This document shows, one piece after another, positions 35,286-45,705 of a stretch of 64,000 nt of DNA. The position numbers were made by a program, and so were the translations under genes. This DNA comes from Capsicum annuum (lineage: Eukaryota; Streptophyta; Magnoliopsida; Solanales; Solanaceae): positions 117,763,125 through 117,827,124 of the forward strand of contig NC_061116.1 in NCBI RefSeq assembly GCF_002878395.1, read 5' to 3'. The notes under the pieces are model-generated. The model did not search any database. It was not told the DNA's origin and saw only the letters and a list, made by a program, of their open reading frames with translations. How positions within the stretch are numbered: position 1 is the stretch's first letter; the number at the start of each line of letters is the position of its first letter.

Positions 35286-35800
35286 CTACTCCATTTGCTG
35301 AGGAGTCCTTGGAGCAGAGAAGTTATGATTGATTCTATTTTCAGCACAGAATCCTATAATTTGGGAGTTTTCAAATTCAGTTCCATGATCAGACCTGAAT
35401 TGAGCAATCTTACAATTCAGCTTTATTTGAATTTTCTTACCAAAGGTAACAAAAACGTCATAGGTTTCATCTTTTGTTCTCAAGAACGGTCCAAGTGAAC
35501 CTTGAGTAGTCATCCACAATCACAATCATCGACACATACTTTTTCCTCCTTTTCTTTAGACTTTAATAGATCCACATAGATCCATATGCAGCATCTCTAG
35601 GGGTATAGAAGTACTCACCTTCTTCTTCAGCTTAAAGGAATACCTGGTTTGTTTTCCCTTAACATAGGCATTACAAACCTTGTTGTCAGGAAATTTTAGA
35701 TTTGGCATCCAACGAATGAGGTCCCTTGAACTCAATTTCTTCAGCAAAGAGAAACTTATATGTCTCAGCCTTTTGTGTCATAAATCAGCATCTTCACTTA
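35286..35800 (-). pseudogene. C2 integrase: GAG-pre-integrase domain and core
   Basis: 35747-35556 carries the zinc-binding pre-integrase region, LKFPDNKVCNAYVKGKQTRY, then LEMLHMDLCGS with the first core aspartate. 35519-35286 carries FRSDHGTEFENSQI with the second aspartate and FSAPRTPQQ close to the catalytic Glu segment. One Cys of the zinc motif reads Tyr (NAYVKG where NACVKG is usual). Frames are separated by short broken stretches. Confidence 0.9.
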
Positions 35801-36180
35801 GAACACTAAATTAATTTAATTGTCCATTAGTCACAGAGTCCAAATCAGCCACATACATATTTTTTATTCTCTTGTCTTTGAGAATAAATTTCCCATATTT
35901 CAAGCTTGACATAGTACATTTATCAGCTGAAAATTTAACCTCACTGCCTTTGTCACATATTTGAGAAACACTTAGAAGATTGTACTTGAGCCCATTCACA
36001 TAGTACACATCTTTTATTGCTTTATTAGGTCATTTTCCAATCTTTCCCCACCATGAATATAGCCCTTTTTGCCATTTCTAAAAGAGATACCTCCAACTTG
36101 AAGTGTATTAAGAGAAAAAAAAGTTAGTCCTGTCATATGATTTGAACATCCACTATCCATGTACCAGTTCTAACAGCATT
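35801..36180 (-). pseudogene. C2 protease region and start of pre-integrase
   Basis: Near 36180-36140 the retropepsin signature appears as NWYMDSGCSNHMTG, so the DSG active site is kept. The frame continues through LTFFSLNTLQVGGISFRNG and, in 36008-35811, MYYVNGLKYNLLSVSQICDK, the usual copia text between protease and integrase. A frame change lies between the two parts. Confidence 0.85.
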
Positions 36181-36189
36181 CCCCTCCTC

Positions 36190-38140
36190 ATACCTTTAAA
36201 CATAATTATTTGTTAGATTTAGGAACCCACTTGAGTTTGACTTCCCAATAGAATGACAAAGGTGTGATCAATTCTTTCTTGACCCATCTATGTAGAGAAT
36301 TCTTCTTCATACTTTTCAAGGACATGAAACCCTTAGAATAATAATTTTCCTAACTGAATGCAATTAGGACTGCTCATTTTAGATTTACCCAAATACTAAA
36401 AGTTTTCCTTCCAATGTCCATCTCTTCCACAATGAGTACATAGAGGTTTATGAACCCTATTTCTAATACCATGAATAGCTTTCCCATAAGACCCAAGTAA
36501 GTGGGTATGTTAGATTAGAATGGATTTGTGAGGATGTGGTCTATTTTAGTGATTTGTTAAGTTCTTCCTTTTGATGGACCAAGTCCTTTTCTAACTCTTC
36601 ATTCTTATAGAAGGTAGTCATAAGGTTCTTTTAAGAATCCCTCAATTTATCTTCAAATTCAATCTGAAGCCTTAAAGCTTTTTTCTTTCCTTTATCCTCA
36701 GAGTCATTTACTTTCTCCAGTTGACTCAATAAACTCAAATTATCAAATTTTAACTTAGCAAACTGTTCTTTTGTTTCAGAAATTTGGAGAGTTAAACAAA
36801 TTAATTCAAGCTCTTGATTCTCAACTTTCTCTTCTAGAGCATTTTTCTCAGTAGTAAGTTCACACATATAATCAATCAACATATTTCCTAGCTTCTTTAT
36901 CTTTCTAACAGAGTAGTTATCTCAATTTTTGTTAATATCAGAGAAAGTTACCTCATTTCTAATTTATTTTTAGTGTTTTCCATGTGAGAAAACAAGGAAT
37001 AATAGGTAACTTAACACTCCTCCACAACCAGCATCGATACATCTTTATCCTTTTCAGCTTCATCAAATTCACTGGAGGAATCTCCCCACACTGCGAGGTT
37101 CTGCCTTACTGCATCATCATCTGTAGCCATTCTGCTTGATATTACATGGACCTGGTCCATGTCTTTCCTTTGTCACCTCCAGTCTTGAGATATTCCTGAT
37201 AATCTTTCTTGAACATTGGACAGTCCTTAATAAAATGCACATAACTTCCACATTTGTGACAAACTTCAACCTTGCCACCCTTTTTCTCGCTACTTTATTT
37301 TCTTTGAAATTGAGAAATTTTCTTCATATCTCTAACAATTTTTTTTTGACAAATAGAAAACATCAGTGTCTTCTTTACTTGAATAAGATTTTACAGCCTT
37401 CAGTGCCATAGATTTTTCTCTTTTGCTTCTTTATTTTCTTGTCCTTACTGCTTCTTAAGCTTATGAATCTTTAGATTACCAATGATCTTATCCATAGTGA
37501 GAGTCTTCAGGTTTCTTGCCTTAGTTATAGCATCCACTTTGCTTTAGTAGGACTTAGAAAGAACACCTAAAATTTTTCTCACTTATTTATACAAAGAAAA
37601 TACTTTTCCTAAGCAGTGTAGCTCATTTGTGATGTAAGTAAATCTTGTATGCATTTCTTGAATTGTCTCTCCTTCTTTCATGGTGAAGGTTTCATACTAA
37701 GTAGCAAGCATGTTGACTTTAGAATCCTTCATATCAGTTGTTCCCTCATGAGCTGTCTTCAGGCAGTCCAGATTTCTTTAGCATTTTCACAAGTAGAAAT
37801 GATGTTATACTCATCAGGTCCTATTTCACAAATAAGTAATTCTTTGCCTTGTAATTTTTTTCAACTTTCTTTCGATCTTCATTATCAAACTCTCTCCTAT
37901 TTTTATCAACCAACCATGTTATGTCTTCTTCTTTGACTCTTTAATAGGAATATGAGGAACATCAAGTATTATATTTATCAGCTCATAGTCCTTAGCCATA
38001 ATGAAGTCAAACATTCTTGTTTTCCATCACCCATAGTACTGCCCATTAAATCAGGGTGGTTTAGTGGTAGATTACCCTTCTTCCAAATTAGGCCGAGCAG
38101 TCACAATCAATAAATCACTCTAGGTATGAACATTTTAGAG
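36190..38140 (-). pseudogene. C2 gag (UBN2-type) with CCHC knuckles
   Basis: From the primer site leftward the - strand holds a UBN2-type capsid in broken frames (38000-37500). A knuckle at about 37262-37215 reads CHKCGSYVHFIKDC, a complete C-x2-C-x4-H-x4-C. A 83-residue coiled-coil frame (36882-36631) is rich in Glu, Lys and Leu. A second knuckle near 36440-36395 reads CTHCGRDGHWKENF with the last Cys lost. Long gags with a coiled coil and two knuckles are usual for SIRE-like elements. Confidence 0.82.
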
Positions 38141-38145
38141 TGTCT

Positions 38146-38157
38146 TAGCTCTGATGC
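38146..38157 (-). other. C2 primer binding site
   Basis: The + strand GCTCTGATGCCA corresponds to TGGCATCAGAGC on the element strand, one mismatch from the initiator-Met site, next to the LTR edge at 38161. Confidence 0.88.
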
Positions 38158-38160
38158 CAA

Positions 38161-40426
38161 TTGATGAAACGTGGGGGTTGCACCACACTATAAGGGACTA
38201 GTTCCTTTAAAGTTAGTCAGAGGCAATAATGCAGTAAATTTATAAGAAAGCTAAAGCTTTGTAAAAATTTAAAAACACAAGGATTTAACGTGGAAACCTC
38301 CTTGCTCAGGGGAGGAAAAGCCACAGCTTGCTCTCACAAGCACTTCAACAATTCACCACAATCAACCTCTTAATTACAGATTTGATTTGAACTGAACTCT
38401 AGGCTCCACTTGTAATAACTCTACTATAAGCCTACCTTGATAACTCTGCCAAGAACACACCTCAATACTAATTAACTCTAACCAATTTTAAACTCAGGTA
38501 ACTTTACCTAAGCACTCTCAAGAAAAATAAGGAAAACATTAGTCTTACAATATAAGTAATTCAATTACAAACCAAGAGTCGACTCAAGAACATACATATT
38601 ATCTCAGCATGCAAAATTAAAACTTGAGCAATGTTGAAAATTTGAGCTTTGGCCTCTTTCACTCTTTAAATAATCGAGATTGTAAAAACTACTCAATTTA
38701 GAAGCATTCTTTTCCTTTTATAGCGGAATAATGATATGGGTAGAAATCTAATTGGGCCAAGTGTCCTGACTAGTGATGTGTGAGCCGATGCTAACACATT
38801 TGATGCTTTTAACTCTAATTGAAAGGTCTTAATCAACTTTTGTTGTTTTTTATTGCTTTTAATGTGTTAATGTAGATACAAGTAATCGGGGAGGAAACCA
38901 AAGAAAATAAGAACAAATCAGCTGAAATTTGGTGTAAATAAGTTGAAGTATAGCTGACGTCAATTCTGAAGTGCCGTCATACATGGGACAGGCTGTCAAA
39001 GTTTCTGTCAAGCTTAGACAAAACCTGAGAAATTGAGATAAAATAAGAAGACATTTAGAACGGGCCGTTAAATATGTGACATGGCATCAAAATCGCCATC
39101 AACTAGAAGCAGAGAATATTAATTTCCAGTGAATTTATGACGGCAGTTGTGACGCGCCGTCAAGAATTTTGACATGCCGTCAGGTTTGTCGTCTGAAGAT
39201 TCAAAAGATAACAATTCACTGGAACCTTTGATAACATCTCGCACATATCATCAAACATCTGACATGCCGTCAAGATCGTCGCCGTCCAATCTAAAAAGAA
39301 AACTGAAACTTTAATTTTATTTTCTTATTTAGGGTTGACTATTTAAAGACTTGTTTTAGGTTTTTTTTTAGGGATCGATCATTAATTATCAGAGAAGAAC
39401 TTCTGAAGAGAAGTACGTAACATTGCTTCATCTTTACTATCAAATATTTTTCTTGTTTCTTTAAAAAAGCACTTATCAACTATTTTTGGGTTTTTATCTC
39501 GTGAGTAAATTGAAGAAACTTTTTGTTGTTTTTCATCCATTTATAAGTTTATCCTTATTATGATGAATTCAACTTGTTATTTCGTTCATCAAATCATGAG
39601 TGGCTAATTCCATTAGCCAGAGTTTTGGGATCCATGGATTAGGGTCTGATAGGTTACTAGGCATTTAACGGATTCAAAGGGTAGTAGGACATCTTGAAAT
39701 TCTGTTGTTTTGACTGAAATCTGTTGGTTTCAAACATTAAATTATGCCTTAGGTATATTTGCTTCAAATGGAGAAATAGACTAGAGGACGTGAATAATCA
39801 ACAGGGACTCGAAAGCTACCAACCTTCTGTTTAATGATTGATGCCGTAATTGGATTAATCTTCCTAAGATAACATCCTATTGGAAATAGATAAGTTATCT
39901 AAGTTTGAGAGAATTAGATAATAAATTATCTAGTGAGGTCGAGAGATAAGTTAGACAGTATCATAGTCAGGGATATTCTGTTGTTTCTACTTACTCCAAG
40001 AATCCCAAGCATTACCTAATATTTGTTAACTCCCAATACCCATGGTGAACATAACTCTAGTTTCTCATTTATATTGATTACAACACTAAATCATTGAAAG
40101 TGACAATTGACTCTCTGTGAAATTTAAACCCCTATTTTCGGAAATAGTAAACTACCAGTAAAGTATTTTATAAACAAATTGAAGTTCACACCTTATTCCC
40201 TGTGAGATTCGACCCTAACCTAGTTGGGTTTTATATTGACAACGATCGCTTACACCCATTCAAGAGTGTAATTTGAGCATTATCAACTAGTATACATCTC
40301 ACCTGCGCTGTTTGTTACACTAGATGACAAAACTATATAGGCCTTGTGACAACTGTATGTTTCCATGAAGAACCAATGGCCTAGTCCCTTGTTGTCAGCT
40401 GATCATTATCAAAACAAGATATAGTA
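38161..40426 (-). repeat. C2 5' LTR, split by a solo LTR
   Basis: Pieces 38161-38773 and 40291-40426 make one LTR of about 750 bp. The left piece aligns with 30716-31045. The right piece ends where the GACCA duplication and the G1 LTR resume. Confidence 0.82.
38774..40285. mobile_element. S1: solo LTR of a Ty3/gypsy-type element
   Basis: The sequence begins TGATGTGTGAGCC and ends GAGCATTATCA, and is flanked by perfect ACTAG duplications (38769-38773 and 40286-40290). There is no internal coding region. The 3' part (CCCTGTGAGATTCGACC ... AAGAGTGTAATTTGAGC) resembles the LTR ends of Athila/Tat-type gypsy elements. A TATA-like box lies near 39343. The 5' half has many CCGTCA or TGACGGC repeats. 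Length 1512 bp, consistent with LTR-LTR recombination that removed the interior. Confidence 0.88.
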
Positions 40427-40431
40427 GACCA

Positions 40432-42380
40432 AAAACAACCAACCAACATCACGCAAGTCCATAGTAATTCATAAAGCCTTCTAACAAAACCGAAATCAAT
40501 AAAGTGTCTAGACATGACCCCAACTCTAATAATGATAATGTTAATATGAACTTTTCAATTCTAGTCTATGAAATAAAACTAATGAAATGGCCAAGTCATC
40601 CAGAGAATAAAAGCTCACTGCTTCACCACTAACGACTGATGAACCAAGCCGATCCACCTAATACTACATAAGAAAAGTAGAAGTATATCTGGTGTCTGCA
40701 TCGATGAAGATACAGCATTTGGAGATGATTAGTGGGTTGAGCACTAGCATATAACTCAGGGATAGGGGATAAAATAATGCCATGATCCATATTTCAAAAA
40801 CCATTCAAACCAATGTGCATAATCCCATATACATATAAATATATCATGCCAGGAAAAGGAATGAGGCTTAGCATAAAGTAAAAACTTTATCCTGGACTAT
40901 GTAGCTCAACCATCATAAGCAAGCACCCACGGGCTATATGGGTTCAGCTTTCCCTGCTGAAAGGGCCCTAGTGCATGTTAGCCACACAAACTAAAGGTAT
41001 CAAGGAATACCAGGAAATGCCCCATCCCGACATCAGTCTAAGATGCAAATATATCAATAGTGTAAACTATGCACACAGGTCATCAAGACCAAATCTCATG
41101 TCGGCAAACATAAGTTTTTAGTACAATTCATCCAAGACCCACACCTTTATGTCTTCGTTACATAACCCCTATTAAGCCTAATTTAAAGCAAGTTTCACAT
41201 AACCCATTTATTAATCAATGAACCAACTATTAAGGCACACCATGGGCATCTTCATACCCTTATACTAGCAAGCTTACCTCTATGCCATAATAATCAGATT
41301 ATCTTGGGGGAATATCTCGACCCCCTTTATTCATTAAATCATATCATAGCCAACAAGGCCTTCAAAATCTATGTTCTTTGTTTAACTATTCATTTAATGC
41401 TATAACATAGGTGATTAAGTCAAACTTATTGATAATTTCACAATTCAAAGCCAATTACATAGGTGGGTTGAGGGTACACAATTATTCAAAATCAATTTCA
41501 ATTTCAAAACATCAATTTAGGGAAAACCATGACCCCTTTGTTTATTCACCATACGCATGCGCCCCACAAGTTCAAAACCATTAACAAAGAATAAACAATG
41601 CATAATAAATCATAGTAAAATAATTTGAGAACCATCCATGTCAAAACCCTCAACCATATCAAAACCATATGCAAAACCATCCAATTAAACTATTTAAATA
41701 CATGTTTTTTGTAAAGTAATAATTGAGGAAAAGTAACATGCCTAAAATATCCAAGTTGATGCAGAGAAATCAGCCCTTGAACCCTTGAATGAACTACTTT
41801 TTAAAAATCCTAAGTATCTTGAACTTAGAAAGTTTAGAGAGAAGAAAGTGTTTTTTATTGTGTTATGAATCAAAAATAATCCTTAAAGTGCTTTATGGTC
41901 GTGGGGTCTAAGTAAGGGAGAAGGGGAATTGAACATAATGCCCTTAATTAAAACACCAAAAAAATATTACCCAGTCGCTATGGGTCTTCTAATAACTCAT
42001 TATGACTCCTTATGATTCACCTCTTCGAGTCAGTCAATACAGTACCCCAGGGCACCCCCACTGATCTGGCTATGAGTCATACCTTATGACTCATAACTAT
42101 TCCCTATGACTCGCATGCACCACCCATCATCAAGACAGAAACTTTTGAGGCATACATTAATCACCTTACGACTAACACTTAACAACTCATTATGGGACCT
42201 TACAACTCGTGCGGTCCTAGTCATAGTCATAGCAGAAAATCCAGCCCTACCTATTGGTCATTCTACGATTGGGTCCTTAAGACTAGTCAAAACTTCCTAC
42301 GACTTGTAAGGAGAGTCGTAGTCTGACAGTGAGGATAAAATTTTAAAAATTTTCAAGGACTAGAAATTTGAGGTATTACA
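40432..42380 (-). repeat. G1 5' LTR, right piece
   Basis: Matches 4990-6675, from ACCAAAAACAACC to GAGGTATTACA, with about 270 bp near 41307-41590 that the 3' LTR lacks. Small open frames such as 42106-42309 are chance readings. Confidence 0.88.
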
Positions 42381-42383
42381 TGA

Positions 42384-44060
42384 CCCTTCAATAAAATCAA
42401 GTTCTTCTATTGGGATCAATGTAGATAAGAAACTAGGTTTGTTATCTAAAGATGCAGCTACTGGGTATGAAACTAATAGTACCACCTATAAGAAACATAT
42501 TAATACAACCCGTTCCTCTATAATTGTTGATGAAAAGAAGGATATTCGCATAGCCAAATTGGTTGGTGTAAGATCATGTCTAAGAAAGGCCACTAGAAAA
42601 CATGTGGTCATTCCTTTTAATTAACTAATTGATAACGATCAGCTTCACCCTCTCAAGTTATTCCTGTTCAAATAACTGAGAGTGAAAAAAGAGCACTTGA
42701 TGAGGGCTTGGTCGCTATGTTTGTCAAAAAAATTCTTTCTAACAAAGGGAAATTTGTTCCTCCAGTTGCTCCCATTGAAATTCTAAATGATGAGGTGGAG
42801 GCTGCTAAAAAAGAAAGGGTAAACGTGTTACATCTTCAAAACCACTCAAAAATGGGTCAAGCAACATGTCCATATGCTGGTTAAAAAACCCATTAATAGT
42901 GAGGATACTGATGAGAAGGATCTTCATATGAATCTCTTAGGGAGAATGAAATTGATTAAGAAGATTTTTTAGGTGATACTGAGGATGATATTTAGTCCTA
43001 TGTGGATGTGGAAGATATTCATTCTTCTAAAACGGTTAAGATTGTCAATTTTGGAAAAAGAATTGTCATTAGGGGAGAGTGATTATTGGGTTTGGTAGAG
43101 TTGAGATGACTAAATTGATCCTTCTCATTCAAGCACAAGGTTTTCATATCTTTACCTTCAAGTAAAAAAGAAAATAAAAATAGGTAAGAAGGATATAGAG
43201 AGTTCTACATCAATGTCACAGGTTCCTTAACCTCTATATCTAGTACGGTTAGGGATGTTCCTATCACCTTTATCCCAGACTTTCTTGCTCAAGTATTGGG
43301 TGTTCCAACTGATGGTTGGTGGCATTATTTGAAAAAAAAATTGGCCTCCATTGGATTATTTTACCTTAACTTTGGACATTGCTAGAAAGTTTATTGATGA
43401 CCCAAATTTGGATGAGCATGACAGGGTGGACAAAGGTGTTATGCTTTCTTTGCACAAGTTATTGTTGGTGTGTAGCATAAAATACTTCTTTCTAAGAACT
43501 ATAAGCACATGAGGCTAACTATATGGATTGGAGTTGCTTGTTTCTCGAGTCCCTATCAATTTGCCTAAGTTAATGTTGTGTCATATGCTCAAAATTACAA
43601 AAAGAACAAGACTAAGCATGCATTAGGCTATGGGTTTTGGTTGGGGTATATTTTTGAACACTTGAGGGTACCGGTTAAGAATCGACATCATCAAACCACT
43701 AAACATGTAATTGGTGTAGTAAACAAGATTGATATACTAGCTCCTCAAAGAGGAGTCAATGCACCTTTACAGCGATTAAAGGCCATATCAGCAAAAAGAA
43801 TACTGAAATTCCAGTTATTCGTGCCTTAAATCAAGATGCTTTGGACCTGCTCCAAATCTAATATGGCCTTGAGAAGGTAGGTTAAAAGGAAGAAAATACA
43901 AGGCTCAAGGTTGAACTGGACAAAGAGAGGGCTACAAATTCGTCCAACCTAAAGGACCTTTTTGAGCTTCTTAAGAAAGATCCCACTCCTCTTCTAGGCT
44001 CCTGCTATTCCAACAGCCTAAATTTCCTATTTTACCTAATCCAAACCTTCATTAGTTTCA
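42384..44060 (+). pseudogene. ORF A, 3' part: plant-transposon-type protein (PF20167-like), decayed
   Basis: From 42384 a frame opens directly (DPSIKSSSSIGINVDKKLG), and 42439-42624 reads on to TRKHVVIPFN. Later pieces include an ILLIQAQGFHIF-like segment, PITFIPDFLAQVLGVPTDGW near 43260-43320, and 43578-43829 with KHALGYGFWLGYIFEHLRVP and RGVNAPLQRLKAI. A Glu/Lys-rich coiled-coil-like end follows near 43870-43990. This style is that of the 'putative plant transposon protein' family, numerous in Solanaceae. The identification is from memory of the family and is moderate. It continues ORF A from the left of G1. Confidence 0.55.
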
Positions 44061-44323
44061 TCTATAGTACCTTGTTTTGTGTTTAATTTTTGATTTCATA
44101 TTGTAGTGTACTTTATCTATGATCAATGAAAGTGTTTGGTACGGGTTAAGTGTTATTTCCTTGTATTTGCAAATACTTTGATATATCTAAATGAGTTCTT
44201 GACTTGTAAGTGTTTATATATGTGATAGACCTATTGGAAATCAATTGTTACATAAGGTTTAGGAAGAAAGGAAGAAAGAATCAAAAATTACATTTTCCAC
44301 CAGCAATAGAAAAGGTTGATGAG
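44061..44323. other. Non-coding, no clear element
   Basis: AT-rich DNA between ORF A and the exon-like fragment. If that fragment is a true first exon on the - strand, this would be the start of its intron. No second exon is visible. Confidence 0.4.
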
Positions 44324-44599
44324 TTATTGACAAGGGAAAAAAGGGGGAAAGTAGTAAGTAAATACAGCGATGGTAAAGCCTCTGAAGACATCGAGAGAGA
44401 TTAAACGTTGTTTGGGATCACTATCACTATCAGTTTTTGATATGGCGGTGGGACGGTGGTGCTCTCCTCCAACGACAAACACATAATTTCTCCAAGAAGC
44501 GGAGCTCCTTCCCCGAAATCTCTCACCGCCGACATCCCCTAACCCCAATTTCTCCAAACATTTGTTTATATTGACTATTCCACTTATACCCACCCCCAC
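44324..44599 (-). pseudogene. Exon-like fragment resembling the start of a plant HGSNAT-like acetyltransferase gene
   Basis: The - strand frame contains SDSDPKQRLISLDVFRGFTIA, close to the conserved first block of plant heparan-alpha-glucosaminide N-acetyltransferase-like membrane proteins (DUF5009-related), where RLxSLDVFRGLTVALMI is typical. The match stops at ACC ATC GCT followed by GTATTTACTT, a plausible 5' splice site; beyond it the frame is unlike the family. In frame there is no ATG: the frame opens at GTG after TAA. No further exons appear in 1-44323, where the transposons lie. Most likely a stranded first exon or captured gene fragment. Confidence 0.5.
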
Positions 44600-44839
44600 C
44601 TTTTAGTAAAAGGGAGGCTTGTTATTTACTATTATGAAATTAAAACACAAATTTGTTATATTTTATTGATTTGAGTCTTGCAATATGTCTCGCTAGGTAC
44701 CAAATTGCTGGTTGATGAGAAAGAATTTTGATGCTTTGCCTAAAAAATGGATATAAAACAGGGTGAACATAACACAGAAGAAGTAGGGGGTTATTATCAT
44801 CAAAAAAGGAGAATTTATAGATTTAATAAGATTTTTTAT
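44600..44839. other. Non-coding spacer
   Basis: AT-rich; would be the upstream region of the exon-like fragment. No clear promoter element seen. Confidence 0.35.
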
Positions 44840-45560
44840 GATTTACAGAGAAATGAAACATATGCAAGAAATAGGTTCCTACTAATTGTTCCACTTAGGA
44901 AGATTCCAACTTGAACAACGAGTATCTCAAATGCAGAAGGTTTTGAAGTGTGTTTCATGTCCAAGATGAGAGTCCAACGTGCAAAAGGTTACCTAAAATA
45001 GAAGAATCCTATATGGAAAAGGATCTCAAGTATGGTCGGCATATTAAAAGACCCTAAAAAGGAATGAGATTCCTTGGAAAACAAGAAGCCTTCTTGAAGG
45101 AAGACAAGACTCAAAGATATAAATACACAAAAGCCTCTACGAAGACTACTCTGCACTTTTGTTGAGAGCAAAGACAAATTACAATCAAATAGAGGGAGTT
45201 CATATTTGAGAGAGTTTTGACTGGAGATCCAAGTGCAACCAATACAAAGAACTAAATTATAGAACATGTTTCATAGGATTGTGTTTTACAGTTTTTTAGT
45301 CTAATTTTATGTATTGTTCTTATTAAATTGAAACACTTTAAGTTGAGGGCAACTCGAAGAAGGGTTTCAACATTCAAGGGTTATTGTTGAAGTTATAGGG
45401 ATTATAGTTTAGTTCCTAGAATTGAAAGAGTTATAATCTAAACTTTGTTAAAGGTTCATTGTGTTAGTGAAGTTTGGTTGAATCCTGTAAGGGTGAAGGT
45501 CGTTGTTTTTTACCCTTTGTAAACTAGATTTTTCCACGAAAAATACCGTGCAATTTACTT
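44840..45560 (+). repeat. Copia-type LTR remnant
   Basis: A TATA-like box (GATATAAATAC, 45116-45126) is followed by text such as CTACGAAGACTACTCTGCAC, GAGAGCAAAGACAAATTACA and later TGGTTGAATCCTGTAAGGGTG. This is the arrangement of LTRs of Solanaceae copia elements of the SIRE type as I know them. No partner LTR, primer site or target duplication is found. Ends are approximate. An open frame on the opposite strand (44989-45267) is not convincing. Confidence 0.5.
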
Positions 45561-45705
45561 TACTTTCTTTACTCTATATAAAATCAAGTTATTGTAAAGA
45601 AACAAATAAATAAACTTGTTCCATAGGCAAGTTAGGGGGTCACTAAAATAACATTATGTAAAAATTTTATTACCATACTTTTGTTTTAAAATTTATTCGA
45701 ATCAA

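Larger units (their letters stand above)
30716..40426 (-). mobile_element. C2: SIRE/Maximus-like copia element with envelope-like ORF
   Basis: On the - strand the order is 5' LTR, primer site, gag, protease, integrase, RT, RNase H, then an extra ORF before the 3' LTR, as in the SIRE/Maximus lineage of copia. Both ends abut GACCA (30711-30715 and 40427-40431), a perfect 5-bp target duplication inside the G1 LTR. The right terminus reads TA where TG is expected on the element strand, explained by one G-to-A change. A solo LTR sits inside the 5' LTR. Without it C2 is about 8.2 kb. Multiple stops and lost catalytic residues. Confidence 0.88.
4803..42380 (-). mobile_element. G1: Del/Tekay-type Ty3/gypsy chromovirus, multiply invaded
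   Basis: On the - strand the parts run 5' LTR (42380 to 30529), Met-tRNA type primer site, gag, pol (RT to integrase) and 3' LTR (6675 to 4803). Long TGTAACACCCC-type LTRs, initiator-Met primer site and a chromodomain-like integrase tail place it with the Del/Tekay chromoviruses. T1 lies in its pol-gag interval and C2 in its 5' LTR; without them it is about 8 kb. Flanks are TAGAC (4798-4802) and TGAC (42381-42384), fitting a 5-bp target duplication with one base lost. The protease and the first half of the RT are missing at the T1 boundary. Confidence 0.85.

Noticed and set aside
45116..45126. Promoter of a host gene
   Set aside because: The TATA-like box sits in a copia LTR remnant and no gene follows within the next kilobases.
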